A stretch of DNA of 64,000 bases from Odobenus rosmarus divergens (GCF_000321225.1 NW_004451858.1:1-64000); one strand, 5' to 3'; shown: positions 35,461 to 46,662, numbered from the stretch's first letter. The notes: a model not told the origin generated them from the letters alone. Translations and numbers: made by a program.

Positions 35461-35589
35461 TCCAAGAGCCAACACATAAGAACACTTCTGACTTCTGATG
35501 AGTTCAGTGCCAGCTCTATTCCTCCACTGTAAAGGTCGTTCAGGGTGGGAGATAGCACATAGACTCTGCGGCCCTCAAAGTACTGGTTC

Positions 35590-35960
35590 AGAAAGCTTAT
35601 TTTATGTCTTGCATTAATTCACCAGCTATGTGCTCCCGAACCCCACCTCATCCCTCTACCCATGAAACATCAATATTGTGGCAATTCACATTTGAGCATT
35701 TCTTTCTACATCGCACGGTAACCAAATAATTATAATAGAGTTAATCTTGCATGCTGCCTCCTCCCCTTCTGATTATGGCAGAGAAATGGGAAAATGCAAG
35801 CAGAAGAAAAATGCAGGCAGCTGAGACTTTCTGTGAAGCTGAGCAAGTTGGCTTTAAAATCCATGGGTTTTAGGAACATAATTCCTGACCATAAATGTAA
35901 GCCTTCATTTCCACTGTTTATATATAGCTCAATAAAATAGAAATTGTGTCTTAGAGTTCA
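35590..35960. other. candidate conserved non-coding block
   Basis: Unique repeat-free DNA with words such as TGCATTAATTCACCAGC, CATCGCACGGTAACC, AAATAATTATAATAGAG and GTTAATCTTGCATGC. Non-coding. Conservation is untested. Confidence 0.3.
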
Positions 35961-36239
35961 CATTTAGCTCTCTTGTAATGGAAATACACAAAATATTAAT
36001 CTACTGCCTGCCCCTTTCCTGCTTCTAGCTGAGAATTTCCCTGGGTGCTGCTTGTGATGAGCCTGCTGGCCTCTGTCAGACTCCGGAGAAGCAGCAGGTG
36101 GCTGAGCATTGACTTGAGAAAAGGAAATGTGCAACATGATATTAAATGGGACTTTTCTTGCGATCCTGGCTGAGACCCCAAAGGAAAGGACAGTATGGAA
36201 AGGATTGCCTCCTTGATTCTCAAGAGCAGCCAAACCATC

Positions 36240-36856
36240 TGTATTAGTTTTTTATTCTTGCTGTAACAGATCACCACGAATTTAGCAGTTTGAAACAACA
36301 CAAATTAATCTCTCGTTGCTTTTTCATTCATAAGTGCAGGAAAATTTGATGGGTTCTATGCTTAGGGTCTCACAGGGTAAAATGAAGATGTCTGCAGAAC
36401 TGGGTTTTTATCTGGAGGCTATGGGGGTGAATCTGCTCTCAGGTCACTGAGATGCAGAATTCAGTCCTTGCACTTGTTGAACAGAGGTCCTCATTTCTTT
36501 GCTGGCTGCCAGCTAGGGGTCATTCTGACTTCTAGAAGCCATCTTCATTCTCTGGCTTCTGGCTCCTTTTGTCTTGAAAATCAGCAGCAATTGGTTGAAT
36601 CCTTCTTACACTTTGAATCTCTGTTGACCTCTTCTTCTACCTCATCTCTCCTGCCTCTTGCCAGGAAAGATTCTCTCCTTTTAAGGGTGCATGTGACTAG
36701 ATGGAACACACTGGAATAATCCAGGATTATGTCCTTTTCTTAAGGGACATAACCTTAATTACATCTGCAAAGTCCTTTTAGATATCTACCATATATATTC
36801 ACAGCTTCCAGGAATTAGGCCATGGACATCTTTGCTGGGCCATTCCATCACACCAT
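36240..36856 (-). mobile_element. solo MaLR LTR (MLT1 type)
   Basis: GTATTAGTTTTTTATTCTTGCTGTAACAGATCACCACGAATTTAGCAG...AACAACACAAATTAATC at the left, then GCTCCTTTTGTCTTGAAAATCAGCAGC, GGAATAATCCAGGATTATGTCC, ACATCTGCAAAGTCC and GGAATTAGGCCATGGACATCTTTGCTGGGCCATT. This is the full reverse complement of an MLT1-type LTR (about 600 bp). Confidence 0.78.
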
Positions 36857-37212
36857 CTGTCTTTGTTTGGGCTGGTATAACAAAGTACCATAAACTGAGT
36901 AGCTTATAAACAACAGAAACTTATTTATCACAGTTCTGGAGGCTGAAATCAGGGTGTTGGTATGGTTGGGATCTGCTAAAAGCCATCTTCCAGGTTGCAA
37001 ATGGCTTAAGGTGAAGTACCTTGTATCCTTACCTGGGGGAAAGAAAGCTAGCTAGCTGTCTGGCCAATTTTTTATAAGGTATTAATCCCATTCATGAGGG
37101 CTCTACCCTCATGAACTAATTAGCTCCCAAAGGCCATAGCTCCAGATACTATTCCATTAGGGATTAGATTTCAACACGTGAATTTGGAGGAGACACATTT
37201 ACCCCATAACAC
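36857..37212 (-). mobile_element. solo MaLR LTR (MST/MLT1 type), abutting the previous one
   Basis: CTGTCTTTGTTTGGGCTGGTATAACAAAGTACCATAAACTGAGTAGCTTATAAACAACAGAAACTTATTTATC, then ATTAATCCCATTCATGAGGGCTCTACCCTCATGAAC and GATTTCAACACGTGAATTTGGAGGAGACAC. A different MaLR subfamily from its neighbour, in the same orientation and directly adjoining it. Confidence 0.78.
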
Positions 37213-37754
37213 TATCTATGTCTCACTAAGCTAAAGGGTGGCCAAACCCCAATTCTGTGGTCTCTTTACCAATCACCATCCACCAGCCTATAGATGGAAA
37301 GACTAAAAGCTTTTTGGGGAAGGTGGGGGGTGGAGGGGAGGGGTTACCTGAAGACATACAGGCTGGCACATGTCTCTAGGGAACAGAAGCATTTTACTGT
37401 GTCAGGGGATGATATAGAGGGATGCTTACACTCACCCCAAGTCAAGAGAAGGGGCTCTGTGGCCTGGGGAATGATGAGAATCACTGAGAAAAAGTAATCT
37501 ATGTTCCTAGAGCTTGAGGAAGCCAGAGACCATACCCCTGGAAACATCTGAAGGCAAGGGGCTACCAATGACCACAGAGCCATGAAGACAGGCTGTAGTG
37601 GGAGAGCTTGCACTCCTCATGTTGGGCAAATCATGGATGGTTTTCCAAGACCTGCCAGGCAAGCCTCCTCAGCAAAAAGAGGCTATCAGCCAGAGGGCAA
37701 GATGGGGTGTCATAAGGACGTAAGGAAGAAAACACAGTGGCCAAGTTGGTCGAC
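37213..37754. other. unique intergenic DNA
   Basis: No gene or clear repeat. Short overlapping frames at 37294-37764 show no domain. Confidence 0.4.
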
Positions 37755-37990
37755 GGTAGTGTGAAGGTTAATTTATGTATATCCCCTTGACTGGCTCCTG
37801 GAGTGCACAGATTAAGGTTTAATTTCGGTGTGTTTGTGAGGGTGTTTCTGGAAGAGATTAGAATTTGAATCAGTAGACTGAATGAAGTGCTTTGTTCTCC
37901 CCACTATGGGTGGGCATCATCGAATCCACTGAGGAAAAATGAACAGAGGAAGTATGAACTCTCTCTGATTCCTTATCCTGGGTCAGGGAA
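37755..37990 (+). mobile_element. ancient LTR-like repeat, 5' part
   Basis: GAAGGTTAATTTATGTATATCCCCTTGACTGG, GTTTGTGAGGGTGTTTCTGGAAGAGATTAGAATTTGAATCAGTAGACTGAATGAAGTGC and TATGGGTGGGCATCATCGAATCCACTGAG match the 5' part of the same family found complete at 59065-59433. Confidence 0.6.
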
Positions 37991-38489
37991 GGGAATCCAC
38001 CATAAGTTGTTTGAAGTAGTGGTGAAAAATCATGAAGTTGTTCCCAGCTTGCTTACCAAGTCCACTCCGTTTGATAAACCATTTACATTTTATTTTCTTT
38101 ATGAAATATGGAAACATGAAAATTCATATAAATATATTCAATCCTGTATTTGAACTTTAATTGGCATATAGTATGTTTATTTTATGGGCCAGACCTCTGG
38201 AAAATGAGGTACCAGAACACTTGAGTAATTCTAAAAAAGAAATTCTGGCATACTTCCCTACTCGCTACCTTGTATGCTTACATATCAGAGTCTTTGCTTG
38301 ACTCCAAGATGGAACTCTTGAAAAATATTGGCTGAAAGACATCTAGTATTCAGAAATGTTAGGATGTGTTCGAGACAGGAGCTCTAACTTATGCCTTCAT
38401 GGGTTACCACCATCGAGTTTATTTTTATTTATCTTTTTGAAGATACTGAGAAAGGCAGCAATATTTGTGGAATTGTGAATTCTCTAAGT
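37991..38489. other. unique intergenic DNA
   Basis: No gene or clear repeat is recognised. Confidence 0.4.
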
Positions 38490-38655
38490 AGTACCTAATC
38501 TCTCTCATCCTTAACTTTATTTTTTAATCAATAAAATAGAGACATTAATGCTGAGCTTACAGGAACACTGTTAGTATTAAATGAAATAAATAACATCCAT
38601 AAAGGTTTGAGCACAGTGCATGGTGAGTGCTCAAGAAATGACAGTTATTAACATA
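38490..38655 (+). repeat. MIR 3' half
   Basis: AATCAATAAAATAGAGACATTAATGCTGAGCTTACAGGAACACTGTTAGTATTAAATGAAATAAATAAC...GCACAGTGCATGGTGAGTGCTCAAGAAATGACAGTTATTAAC follows the MIR 3' half. Confidence 0.65.
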
Positions 38656-38724
38656 TACAATTCTCTGCTTGGAAATAGATGTAGATATTTTTAGTGCTAT
38701 AGCTGCAATGCAAGCAAATTGAAA

Positions 38725-38905
38725 GCTAATTCATTCCATAGACTTTTATTGAGCATCTAAATGCTGGGAATACAAGGTTGAGGAGACATAGACTCTACCT
38801 CAGGACATAGAAATACCTAAATTTTTCTGAAGGAATAGGCACAGAATATATTTAATTCACTAGGGGAGACACATGTAAACTGGCAATCCAATGCAGTGTG
38901 ACAGT
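38725..38905 (-). repeat. L2-like fragment
   Basis: AATTCATTCCATAGACTTTTATTGAGCATCTAAATGCTGGGAATACAAGG...TCACTAGGGGAGACACATGTAAACTGG resembles reverse-complement L2. Confidence 0.5.
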
Positions 38906-39117
38906 TTTCTTGCACAAATGTACAAACTACTCAGACCCATAGATAAGCAAATGACCACGCTATGTGGGGCACTGAAAAGGCAGTAAAGAGGTTAAAAAAA
39001 CAACAACAACAAAGTATCCCAGAAGGAAAGTTCCACAGAGTCTTGAACAATACTGATCAGGTGGTCACATGGGGAACCAAACAAACATCTGTGTTGTGAC
39101 AGACAGTCACCATCCAA

Positions 39118-39173
39118 AAGGCTATATAGTAGCTTGTAAATAATGCTGCTGTAAACATAGGGTTGCCTGTATC
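39118..39173 (-). mobile_element. L1 fragment
   Basis: GTAAATAATGCTGCTGTAAACATAGGGTTGCCTGTATC is the reverse complement of the L1 'CCCCTATGTTTATTGCAGCATTATTTACAA' segment that also appears plus-strand at 48875-48908. A SINE abuts its right end. Confidence 0.6.
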
Positions 39174-39320
39174 TTTTTTTTTTTTTTAGATTTATTTATT
39201 TGAGAGAGAGAGGGCATGCGTGGGGTGGGGGGGCAGCCTCCATCTCACCACCCATGAGATCATGGCCTGAATCAAAACCAAGAGTTGGAAGCTTAACCAA
39301 CTGAGCCACCCAGGCGCCCC
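39174..39320 (-). mobile_element. Can-SINE, shortened body
   Basis: T-run, AGATTTATTTATTTGAGAGAG, a GTGGGGTGGGGGGGCAGC purine segment and a head ending AACTGAGCCACCCAGGCGCCCC. Internal deletions leave about 147 bp. No target-site duplication is evident. Confidence 0.9.
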
Positions 39321-40158
39321 AGAATCAAACTTCTAAGTTTGGACCCTTGACCAAGCTAGAGAAAAATTTCTGATTAGATTATGTTTGGATATCAAATCCC
39401 TACTTCTTCTTTCTCAAATCCCTACTTTAAATAGACTGAACACATTGAACCCCCCCAAAATGTTACTTAGACATGCTAAAACAACTCCTGCTACAGATGC
39501 AGTGAATGTGTTGATCCTCCATATTTCCTCAGTGAGTAATCTCCTATGTTGTTTAATAGTAACCATTAAGAATTAGCTCTTTGTGCAAAGCTGTTTTCCC
39601 TCCTTTAATTTCAGCTGTAAATGGGAGAGAGATTCATTTGAGGCGTTCCACCAGCAAAGGAGTCACTGACCTTCCATCTTCCCCAGAATTGGATGGCTTG
39701 TCCCTTGTACCAAGGGCTATTTGCTAATTGTACAGAGACTGGAAGAGAATCCTTTGTCCCCTTAGCTTAGTTCGTCATGTTTCCATTCAGCCAGAAACTA
39801 TTCAAAATTCATCTACCACAGTCTTCCACAATGCACTGGAGTTTTTCTGAAATGGGAATGATGCAGAAGAAAGGGAATAAACCCCAGTTTCAATAGCATG
39901 TGTTTTGTCTATAATATTTCAAAGAACCTCTTTGCATTATTTTTAAATTTTATCAGAAGGATAAAGATGCTATGTTACTTCCACTTAGGTATATGCAACC
40001 CCCTTTAAGTGTAGTAACCTCCTTTTCAGAGATAATTATCCCTAAGGTAAGAATCTACTATTCAGATAGTGCGACTGTTATTGTTTTAATCCTGTCTAAC
40101 CCACCAGGTCCTAAGGGCACATGTTCAAGAACACAGAGCTATTAAAACACCCAACCAC
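39321..40158. other. unique intergenic DNA
   Basis: No gene or clear transposon. TCAAATCCCTACTT is tandemly duplicated (39392-39405, 39414-39427). Confidence 0.45.
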
Positions 40159-40173
40159 AAACTGAAAAATATT

Positions 40174-40368
40174 GGGGCGCCTGGGTAGCTCAGTTGTTAA
40201 GCATCTGCCTTCGGCTCAGGTCATGATCCCAGGGTCCTGGGATCGAGCCCCACATCGGGCTTCCTGCTCGGCAGGAAGCCTGCTTCTCCTTCTCCCACTC
40301 CCCCTGCTTGTGTTCCCTCTCTCACTCTGCCTCTCTCTGTCAAATAAATGAATAAAATCTTTAAAAAA
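40174..40368 (+). mobile_element. Can-SINE, full length
   Basis: Head GGGGCGCCTGGGTAGCTCAG, CCCAGGGTCCTGGGATCGAG, CT-rich body, tail AATAAATGAATAAAATCTTT plus A-run. Perfect 15-bp duplications AAACTGAAAAATATT at 40159-40173 and 40369-40383 indicate a fairly young insertion. Confidence 0.96.
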
Positions 40369-40496
40369 AAACTGAAAAATATTATATACATTTCTGAATA
40401 AAGTTTTTGAAAGGAATTTAGTTTATCCATATATCTAGAAGGTATCTCTGTAATCATATTTCTATAACATAATATTTTTTCAAGTTTATGAAATTT

Positions 40497-40660
40497 TTAA
40501 AAAGATTTTATTTATTTATTTCACAGAGAGAGCAAGCCCATGCAGGGGGAGCAGCAGGCAGAGGGAGAGGGAGACAAGCAAACTCCTTGCTGAGCAGGGA
40601 GCCCGATCATGACCTGAGCCGAAGGCAGATGCTTAACTAACTGAGCCACCCAGGCGCCCG
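40497..40660 (-). mobile_element. Can-SINE lacking the B-box segment
   Basis: Minus-strand copy with 17-bp duplications (TCAAGTTTATGAAATTT at 40480-40496; TCAAGCTTATGAAATTT at 40661-40677, one mismatch). The body jumps from GAGCCCGAT directly to CATGACCTGAGCC. About 29 bases holding the GGGACTCGATCCC B-box region of normal copies are missing, with GAT as the likely deletion repeat. The copy faces the SINE at 40174-40368. Confidence 0.93.
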
Positions 40661-40677
40661 TCAAGCTTATGAAATTT

Positions 40678-41129
40678 AAATTATAATTATAATTGCTTAT
40701 ATAACATCTATTCAATTAGAATTTGAAGAATTACAAAGACTTAGACATTTCTGTTGGTCTTTATCCCCCTCCTAAAAATACTTTATTACTTATCCTTTAG
40801 ACTGGGGGCAGAATGTCTATGACTTTAGAAACATAGTTATGTGTTCACCAAGAAGAATGGAATTCACAGTTTGCTCATGAGAGATTGACAGATAGCTGTA
40901 TAGACAATCTTTCATCTATGTCCAATTTGAATTGATGCCTTACTTGAAAATTTCCAATCAGTTGGCCAGAGGTTACAGGAAATTATTTTTATTTATTTAG
41001 TTCTATAATTTAGAATTTTCTTTCTTTCAATTTCCTTTCAGTTCTTTTGCAATTTGAAATGGAAATGAACCATAATTTATTCCTTTATGTATCCAAGAGT
41101 CTTCATTAGTATCTATATGAGACATCCCA
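40678..41129. other. unique intergenic DNA
   Basis: No gene or clear repeat is recognised. Confidence 0.4.
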
Positions 41130-41340
41130 TTAAACAAATCCTGACTGCCACTTAGTAGCACAAAGGTGTGATCTTGATCAATGTGCTTAACTCATTTGCT
41201 TCTCTTATCAGTAATATGGGACTAATAGCAGCTCCCCTGTGAAATGGTGATGACAAGTAAAAAAAGGAATCCCATGTAAAGCACTTAGCCTGGCACCCAG
41301 CACATCGTAAATAAAAATTAGCTTTTATTATGATTATTGT
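41130..41340 (+). repeat. MIR, near full length
   Basis: TGCCACTTAGTAGCACAAAGGTGTGATCTTGATCAATGTGCTTAACTC...TCTTATCAGTAATATGGGACTAATAGCAGC...GCACTTAGCCTGGCACCCAGCACATCGTAAATAAAAATTAGCTTTTATTATGATTATTG follows MIR from core to end. Confidence 0.75.
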
Positions 41341-41494
41341 GGTGGTTTGATTGCTGTTGCTATTTTTATTGATATTTATTCCTAATAATTATCCCCAATA
41401 TGTTTCAAAGAGAAAACCAATTGTGGAAAGTGTGGAGAAGAGACACACTTCACTCTTAGCCAGGGTAAATTCATTCTTAGGCAACAGAATAGTA

Positions 41495-41670
41495 TCCAGG
41501 AGTTCCTAATGTGTACATTCTAAATGTTCTCCTATTCATTTTTCCATTTACAGACGAAGACATTAAGCCTGAGGGAGGCAAGAAATATTGCCTAAGTCAA
41601 CAAAATATTGAGTGGGGGCAATAATTTGAGCGACTGCCTCCAAAATCCCAACCTCTTTTCCATTAGAAGC
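41495..41670 (-). repeat. MIR, diverged
   Basis: TTTTTCCATTTACAGACGAAGACATTAAGCCTGAGGGAGGCAAGAAATATTGCCTAAGTCAACAAAATATTGAGTGGGGGC is reverse-complement MIR. Confidence 0.6.
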
Positions 41671-42934
41671 AAATTCCAGTCAAGCTTTTACTTAAAAAAA
41701 TACAATAAAGAGTGGTTCAATCAAGTATGAGATTTTTAAAGTCTAGTTTGTGATGTAGCCAACATTTTCATGGTTGTAAATTGAAAGGAGGGACAAAGAA
41801 AAGGAATAACATGAAATAGCAGGTTTTTATTGCATGTGTCCTACAATATCATATAAAATTAGGAAATAATATTATAGAAAAATGGAATATTGCCATAAAA
41901 ATAAGTATAACACTAATGTTAATCCTTGTGCTAAAAGATAAAAATTAAGAAATATTTCTTCAGAATTCTAAAGCCAACCATTTTTAAAATCATTTAAAAA
42001 TTTCTACTAACATTCAGTCTATTTATAGTTTTTCAGTGGAAAATGGAACTGTCTTCTTGAAGCCTCTTTCAGGACTGTTTGTTGTATGAATGGCTAACTA
42101 TTCTCTTCTAGCCTCTTTATCAACATGTAATGTCCCAAAAAAGTAAAATAAAAACAGACAAACTTATTTTCATACAGGCAGTGGCATCAAAAGCAAAAAG
42201 AATAATGTCCAAATAACAGGAATAAAAATAAATAATGAATGTCAAACTAGCAAAAGCAGAACCCAAACAGGAACTTCTAGGTGAGAATCATTGAGAAGAG
42301 AATGAAGCAGCATACCTACACTTCTCCACTCTGACCATGTGGGTTTTGCCACAAATTTTCAAGGCTGCCCATCCATCTGTTGCTCCAAACCATTCTTTCC
42401 CACTCCTCTTAGCTAAATATCCTTTAGGTGCCAGGAACATCTACAAATATTCAGTGCATATAGTCCCATCACTTTGTGCTAAAACCAAAGTGGGGGAATA
42501 ATTTCAAACCATCTCTTCCTTTTCTAAAAGACAGAGAGGATGGCAATTGAATTTGGTCTTGACGGACTGACGGTAGAGGGAAGAAATAATCCTTTATGAC
42601 TTAGCTACCTTATTATAGGAATTCCCTGATAATCTGCATCCCTTTGTTACTAAAATATAAAGAAATCTGTGACCATGGAAGGTTTGTGCTGTTGAGGCTG
42701 ACATTTTTTAGAGTTTCAAGGGATCAAAGTCCTTGGGTTGAGGCAAAGGAACTTTTAGTGGTTCAACTGCATAATTTGAGGTGTTCAGAGTTACAGACAT
42801 TCTTCATTATGTGCCAAGGCACTGAGCCTAAGGACATGGCTGGAGACAGCTCTATACCCCTGGTTTAGGATTTTATTGCTGAGACCTCCTAGACTGGACT
42901 GTTTACCCTCAGAATGTTTCTACTTGCCCTTCTC
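41671..42934. other. unique intergenic DNA
   Basis: AT-rich. No gene or clear repeat is recognised. Confidence 0.45.
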
Positions 42935-43317
42935 GATGTCCTAAATTGTGCCTCCACAAAAAAATCATCTATTGAAGTCCTTACCCCATAATGCAGAATT
43001 TGACTTTATGTGGAAATAATGTCTGTAAAAACACAATTAAATTAAATTGAGGTCATGGAGGGGTCCTAATCCAAGATAACAGACATCCTTATGAGAAGAG
43101 AAGATTAAGACACACATACAAACAGAGGGATTGCCATGGGAAAAGACTGAGGAAAGATGGCCATCCATAAGCCAAGGGAAGAGGCCTCAGAAGAAACCAA
43201 CCCCCTACACCTTGACTCAGACTCCTAGTCTCCAGGACTATGAGAAAATGCATTTCTATTATTTAAGCCATCCAGTCTATGGTAGTTTGTAATGCCAAAC
43301 CTCACAAACTAATACAC
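42935..43317 (+). mobile_element. solo MLT1 LTR (MaLR)
   Basis: AAATTGTGCCTCCACAAAAAAATC, ATTGAAGTCCTTACCCC, GAGGTCATGGAGGGGTCCTAATCC, GACATCCTTATGAGAAGAGAAG, GGCCATCCATAAGCCAAGG, GAGGCCTCAGAAGAAACC and a 3' end TTTAAGCCATCCAGTCTATGGTAGTTTG...CAAACTAATACAC. All MLT1 blocks occur in the expected plus-strand order, with no internal viral region. Confidence 0.88.
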
Positions 43318-43374
43318 TGGGCTTTTTTTTAGCATTTCCAATAAAAGAATATTCTCTTAACCAAAACTGCTGAA

Positions 43375-43830
43375 GTTAACTTTATTGAATACTTACTATG
43401 TGGTAAAAGCATCACACCAGTATCTCTGTACTTGTGTTGACATCTATAAAACAGAGATTTCAATCATACCTGCCTTGCTTCGGTGAGGATTGAATTCAAT
43501 AATCTATTTTACCTCCTGGGCTGTCATCATCTTTAAATCTTCATAGTAGTCCTGCTGGGAATTTGTATCCCCATTTTACTACCCCATTTAGATATAATAC
43601 CAAGACCCAAATCCTACTGACACAACCAATGGGCAAACCAAAACTTGTACTCTCCCAGTATTTAAATAAGTAAGCAGCACCTCTATTAAAGAGGAGGGCA
43701 CTGAGGCCTAGAGGCAGCCTGGGGACTGGGACATGAAGAGGTTAATGACGTGCTCAGGGTTGCAGATGACTCAGCACACGGCTGGGTGGGTAGCAGACAG
43801 AGGTTCTTACTCCAGAGGTCCTGCACCTAA
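43375..43830. repeat. cluster of diverged MIR pieces
   Basis: A minus-strand piece (ATTGAATACTTACTATGTGG), a plus-strand piece (TCTATAAAACAGAGATTTCAATCATACCTGCC...GGTGAGGATTGAATTCAAT) and another minus-strand piece (GAGGGCACTGAGGCCTAGAGG...GCTCAGGGTTGCAG near 43690-43830) are visible. Boundaries are uncertain. Confidence 0.5.
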
Positions 43831-44636
43831 CAGTTACAACTCACTGTTCCTTCCTTGTGTGTGCATGGAACCATCACCTCTGGTGAGCCTCAGCTATCAA
43901 AGAACCATCAGTGACACACAGGGCATCAGTTTTTAACATGAGTTTAAAACTTGAGCCTGGATTTCAACTCCTTAATTTAAGCCATTCCTATTTTTTGTAG
44001 TAGTGCTACTTGTCCTCTAATTTTCTTCCTAGTTACATATTTACCGAATGGGTGAGTTTGAACTTCTCACTTTAGCTTCACATATTTCAAAATTTATTAT
44101 CGCTGTAGCTAGCTGTTCTACCCCCATTTAACATGTGAGTTTGCGCATATTGGAATTAGAAAATGAGACAACACCTTCACTCCAGGAAAGCGCCATTACG
44201 TTTCTATCTGCCATGAGACTGGAGGAGAGTCCTTCTCGATAGGCAGAGGAAATGATAGGCAGAGGAAATCTCCTCTCTAACATTCAGTCCCTGCCCAGTT
44301 TAGAAGCTAAGCCCATCCACAGAATGGTCTTTAAAAAAAAAAAAAGAAAGAAAAAAAAATTGTCCCAAAGAATAGTCAAGCAAGGTGCAGGCCCCCAGGC
44401 TCTGAGTCACTCTGCCAGGCACAGGAGCACTCACCTCCACCTGTTATGACCTTGGACACCAGTCTGACCCCACAAATTGTGCCCCAGTTCCTGTAGTGAC
44501 AGTCTATCTCCTCCTGGTATTTGCCTTTGGGGTAGGGGGTATATCTGGAAATACATATTTTCTTTCTGGCTTCTGTATTGCTTTACATTTTCCAGAACCA
44601 GTTATTTTAAAGTCATATTCAATTAAGAAGCAGAAC
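43831..44636. other. unique intergenic DNA
   Basis: No gene. A perfect 16-bp tandem duplication GATAGGCAGAGGAAAT lies at 44238-44269 and an A-rich tract at 44333-44359. Confidence 0.45.
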
Positions 44637-44651
44637 TAAAGAACATGCCTC

Positions 44652-44849
44652 CAGGGGCACCTGGGTGGCTCAGTCGGTTCCTGAGCCTTTGGCTCAGTCA
44701 TGATTCCAGGGTCCTGGGATCGAGCTCCACATCGGGCTCCCTGCTGAGCAGGGAGCCCGCTTCTCCCTCTGCCCGCTGCTCCCCCTGCTTGTGCTCTCTC
44801 TCTCTCTGTCAAATAAATAAATAAAATCTTTAAAAAAAAATTTTAAATA
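44652..44849 (+). mobile_element. Can-SINE, full length
   Basis: Head GGGGCACCTGGGTGGCTCAG, inner CCAGGGTCCTGGGATCGAG, CTGCTGAGCAG palindrome, CT-rich body and A-tail. Perfect 15-bp duplications TAAAGAACATGCCTC at 44637-44651 and 44850-44864. Confidence 0.96.
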
Positions 44850-44864
44850 TAAAGAACATGCCTC

Positions 44865-45279
44865 TGATCTATTTATTGAACACTGACTTCTAGACTCCCT
44901 GAGGCAAAGCCTCTGAAGGGTACTATCAATGTTTCAGGAACTGGCATGAAGTTTTAGTTAGTTCACTAGTCCCCTGAATGGTAACACCATCGTGAAGAAG
45001 GTCAGGTATGAGCAGCCTGAGTCCTCTGGAATGTTCTACTGACATTAGCTCTAACCTCAAATTTGGTTCATGTCAGATGCGAGCAACATAAACGACAAAG
45101 CCAGTTTTTAATATGTTGGGATAGAGTTTGACAGATGAAATGAACTGAGAATCACAATGATAAGTGAAAAAAATGTCAGTATCTATCTTAGTACATCAGG
45201 TTAAAAATAATTTTTCCATATTCCCCCTTAAAAATTGAAACCAAAGTGAACTTGGTCACGAATCTTTTAACTAATGAAC
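44865..45279. other. unique intergenic DNA
   Basis: No gene or clear repeat is recognised. Confidence 0.4.
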
Positions 45280-45900
45280 TATTTTGCTAGCATAAAGTTT
45301 AGCCAGAAAGTGACAGACAGCTTTTTTTTTTTTTAATTTTTGAGGGGCTCTTATCTCCATTAAAAAAGAAAATAAAAAGCCCTTACTCTGAAGAGAAATG
45401 TTTTAATTGTGATAAAATCATACCTGGTTTGCTCTAAACTCGATACAACCTTGGCTGTGTAGTTAGTATTTTAAACAGGTTTTCTCCACAATTTTTTTGC
45501 CACAATAAAATATTAATTTCTTCCCTCAAACATTATTCCAATCAGCTTGGTTAATGTGATGAGGCGTGTATGGTCGGGTAACGCGCTCTATGTTATTAGC
45601 CACCAAATGCTCCACACGATGCTACACAGTCTTTCAGAAGCAAAGGGCACATTGAAATAAAATCACACTAAAAGTGTTCTTATATGTTTATGCCTCACAA
45701 TGGCAATCACCGCTACAGTGCAGGGCATTTCTTAGCAAGTACTGACTAGCTGAGGTTAATTGCCCAGAGTACAGTTGAAGGCCACGGATTCTTCCCAGCC
45801 ACTCATTAATCCCCAGGAAATCTCCTGAACCCTGGTGGTTATTGTTCAATCCTTTATAGATTATTTTTTTTAGTATTTGGAGTACTTGTTCTCTCTTGGA
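45280..45900. other. candidate conserved non-coding element (CpG-retaining)
   Basis: Unique sequence with a tight CpG group at 45565-45595 (AGGCGTG, GGTCGGG, TAACGCGCTC) and further CpG at 45617, 45711 and 45785. TTATTAGCCACC and CTCATTAATCCCC give homeodomain-like cores. Repeat-free and non-coding. Conservation is inferred only. Confidence 0.4.
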
Positions 45901-46388
45901 ACACCTACAGCCAGCCAGATCGTGTTTGTATAAAGAAATATTCTTTTTCTTGAAAGTGGATTGAATTTCAGCTTTCCCATAAAGACCCCTTAAAGGCCAG
46001 TAGCTCAGAAAAAAAAGTCCACTTTAATTGCATTTTGGCTTCTTTCTTTTTCTAAGGGGGCAAGAGAATGGAGAAGCTGAGGAAAAGTAGGGGAGGGAAG
46101 GAGAATATGAGGAGGCAGAGGATCTCAGCCACCCCACGCCTTCCTTGCTTCTAGGAATCGCCCTATAATGGGCATGCGAGAAGTGGGGCCACTGGTGAGC
46201 AAGGGGAAGGCCCAGTGGGAATATGTGCCCATTGCCAGGGGTGGTCAGCGCCATGAAGCAGGCAGAGCACCTGCAGTCAGACGCCCAGGCACCCCCATCC
46301 CACAGCTACACAGCCAGAGCTGGGGCCCAACTCTGGGTCCTGGCCACCTAGGGACAGGCTCACCTCAGCAAAAAGATGGCAACTCTAA

Positions 46389-46459
46389 TCTACTTCTGCC
46401 AAACTGAGTGACTTGAATCAACACAGTCCTGTGATGCAGTTTCAATGTTGTAAAATTTG
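46389..46459 (+). repeat. direct repeat, copy 1
   Basis: TCTACTTCTGCCAAAC...GAGTGACTTGAATCAACA...AGTCC...ATGCAGTTT. About 90% identical to 47445-47520 by eye, with roughly six substitutions and two small gaps. Not a repeat family I recognise. Confidence 0.85.
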
Positions 46460-46662
46460 AAGGGTAGAGACTACTTTGTCAATTTAGGGCACGAAATAAA
46501 ATTGGAATTTGTGTCCTCTTTGCCTAGGAAAGATTTTATATTTCACCTCAGCATTTACTATCTTTCAAATCAGTTTCTGATAGTAAGAAGCTACGTAAAT
46601 AACAGATTATTCTAAAACCACAAATTAATTATAGTGTTCCAATGTTAACTAAACATATTAGT

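Noticed and set aside
35048..35485. 145-codon minus-strand frame, the longest in the window
   Set aside because: It lies almost wholly in an ancient LTR-like repeat, read on the strand opposite to the repeat, and has no protein similarity I can see.
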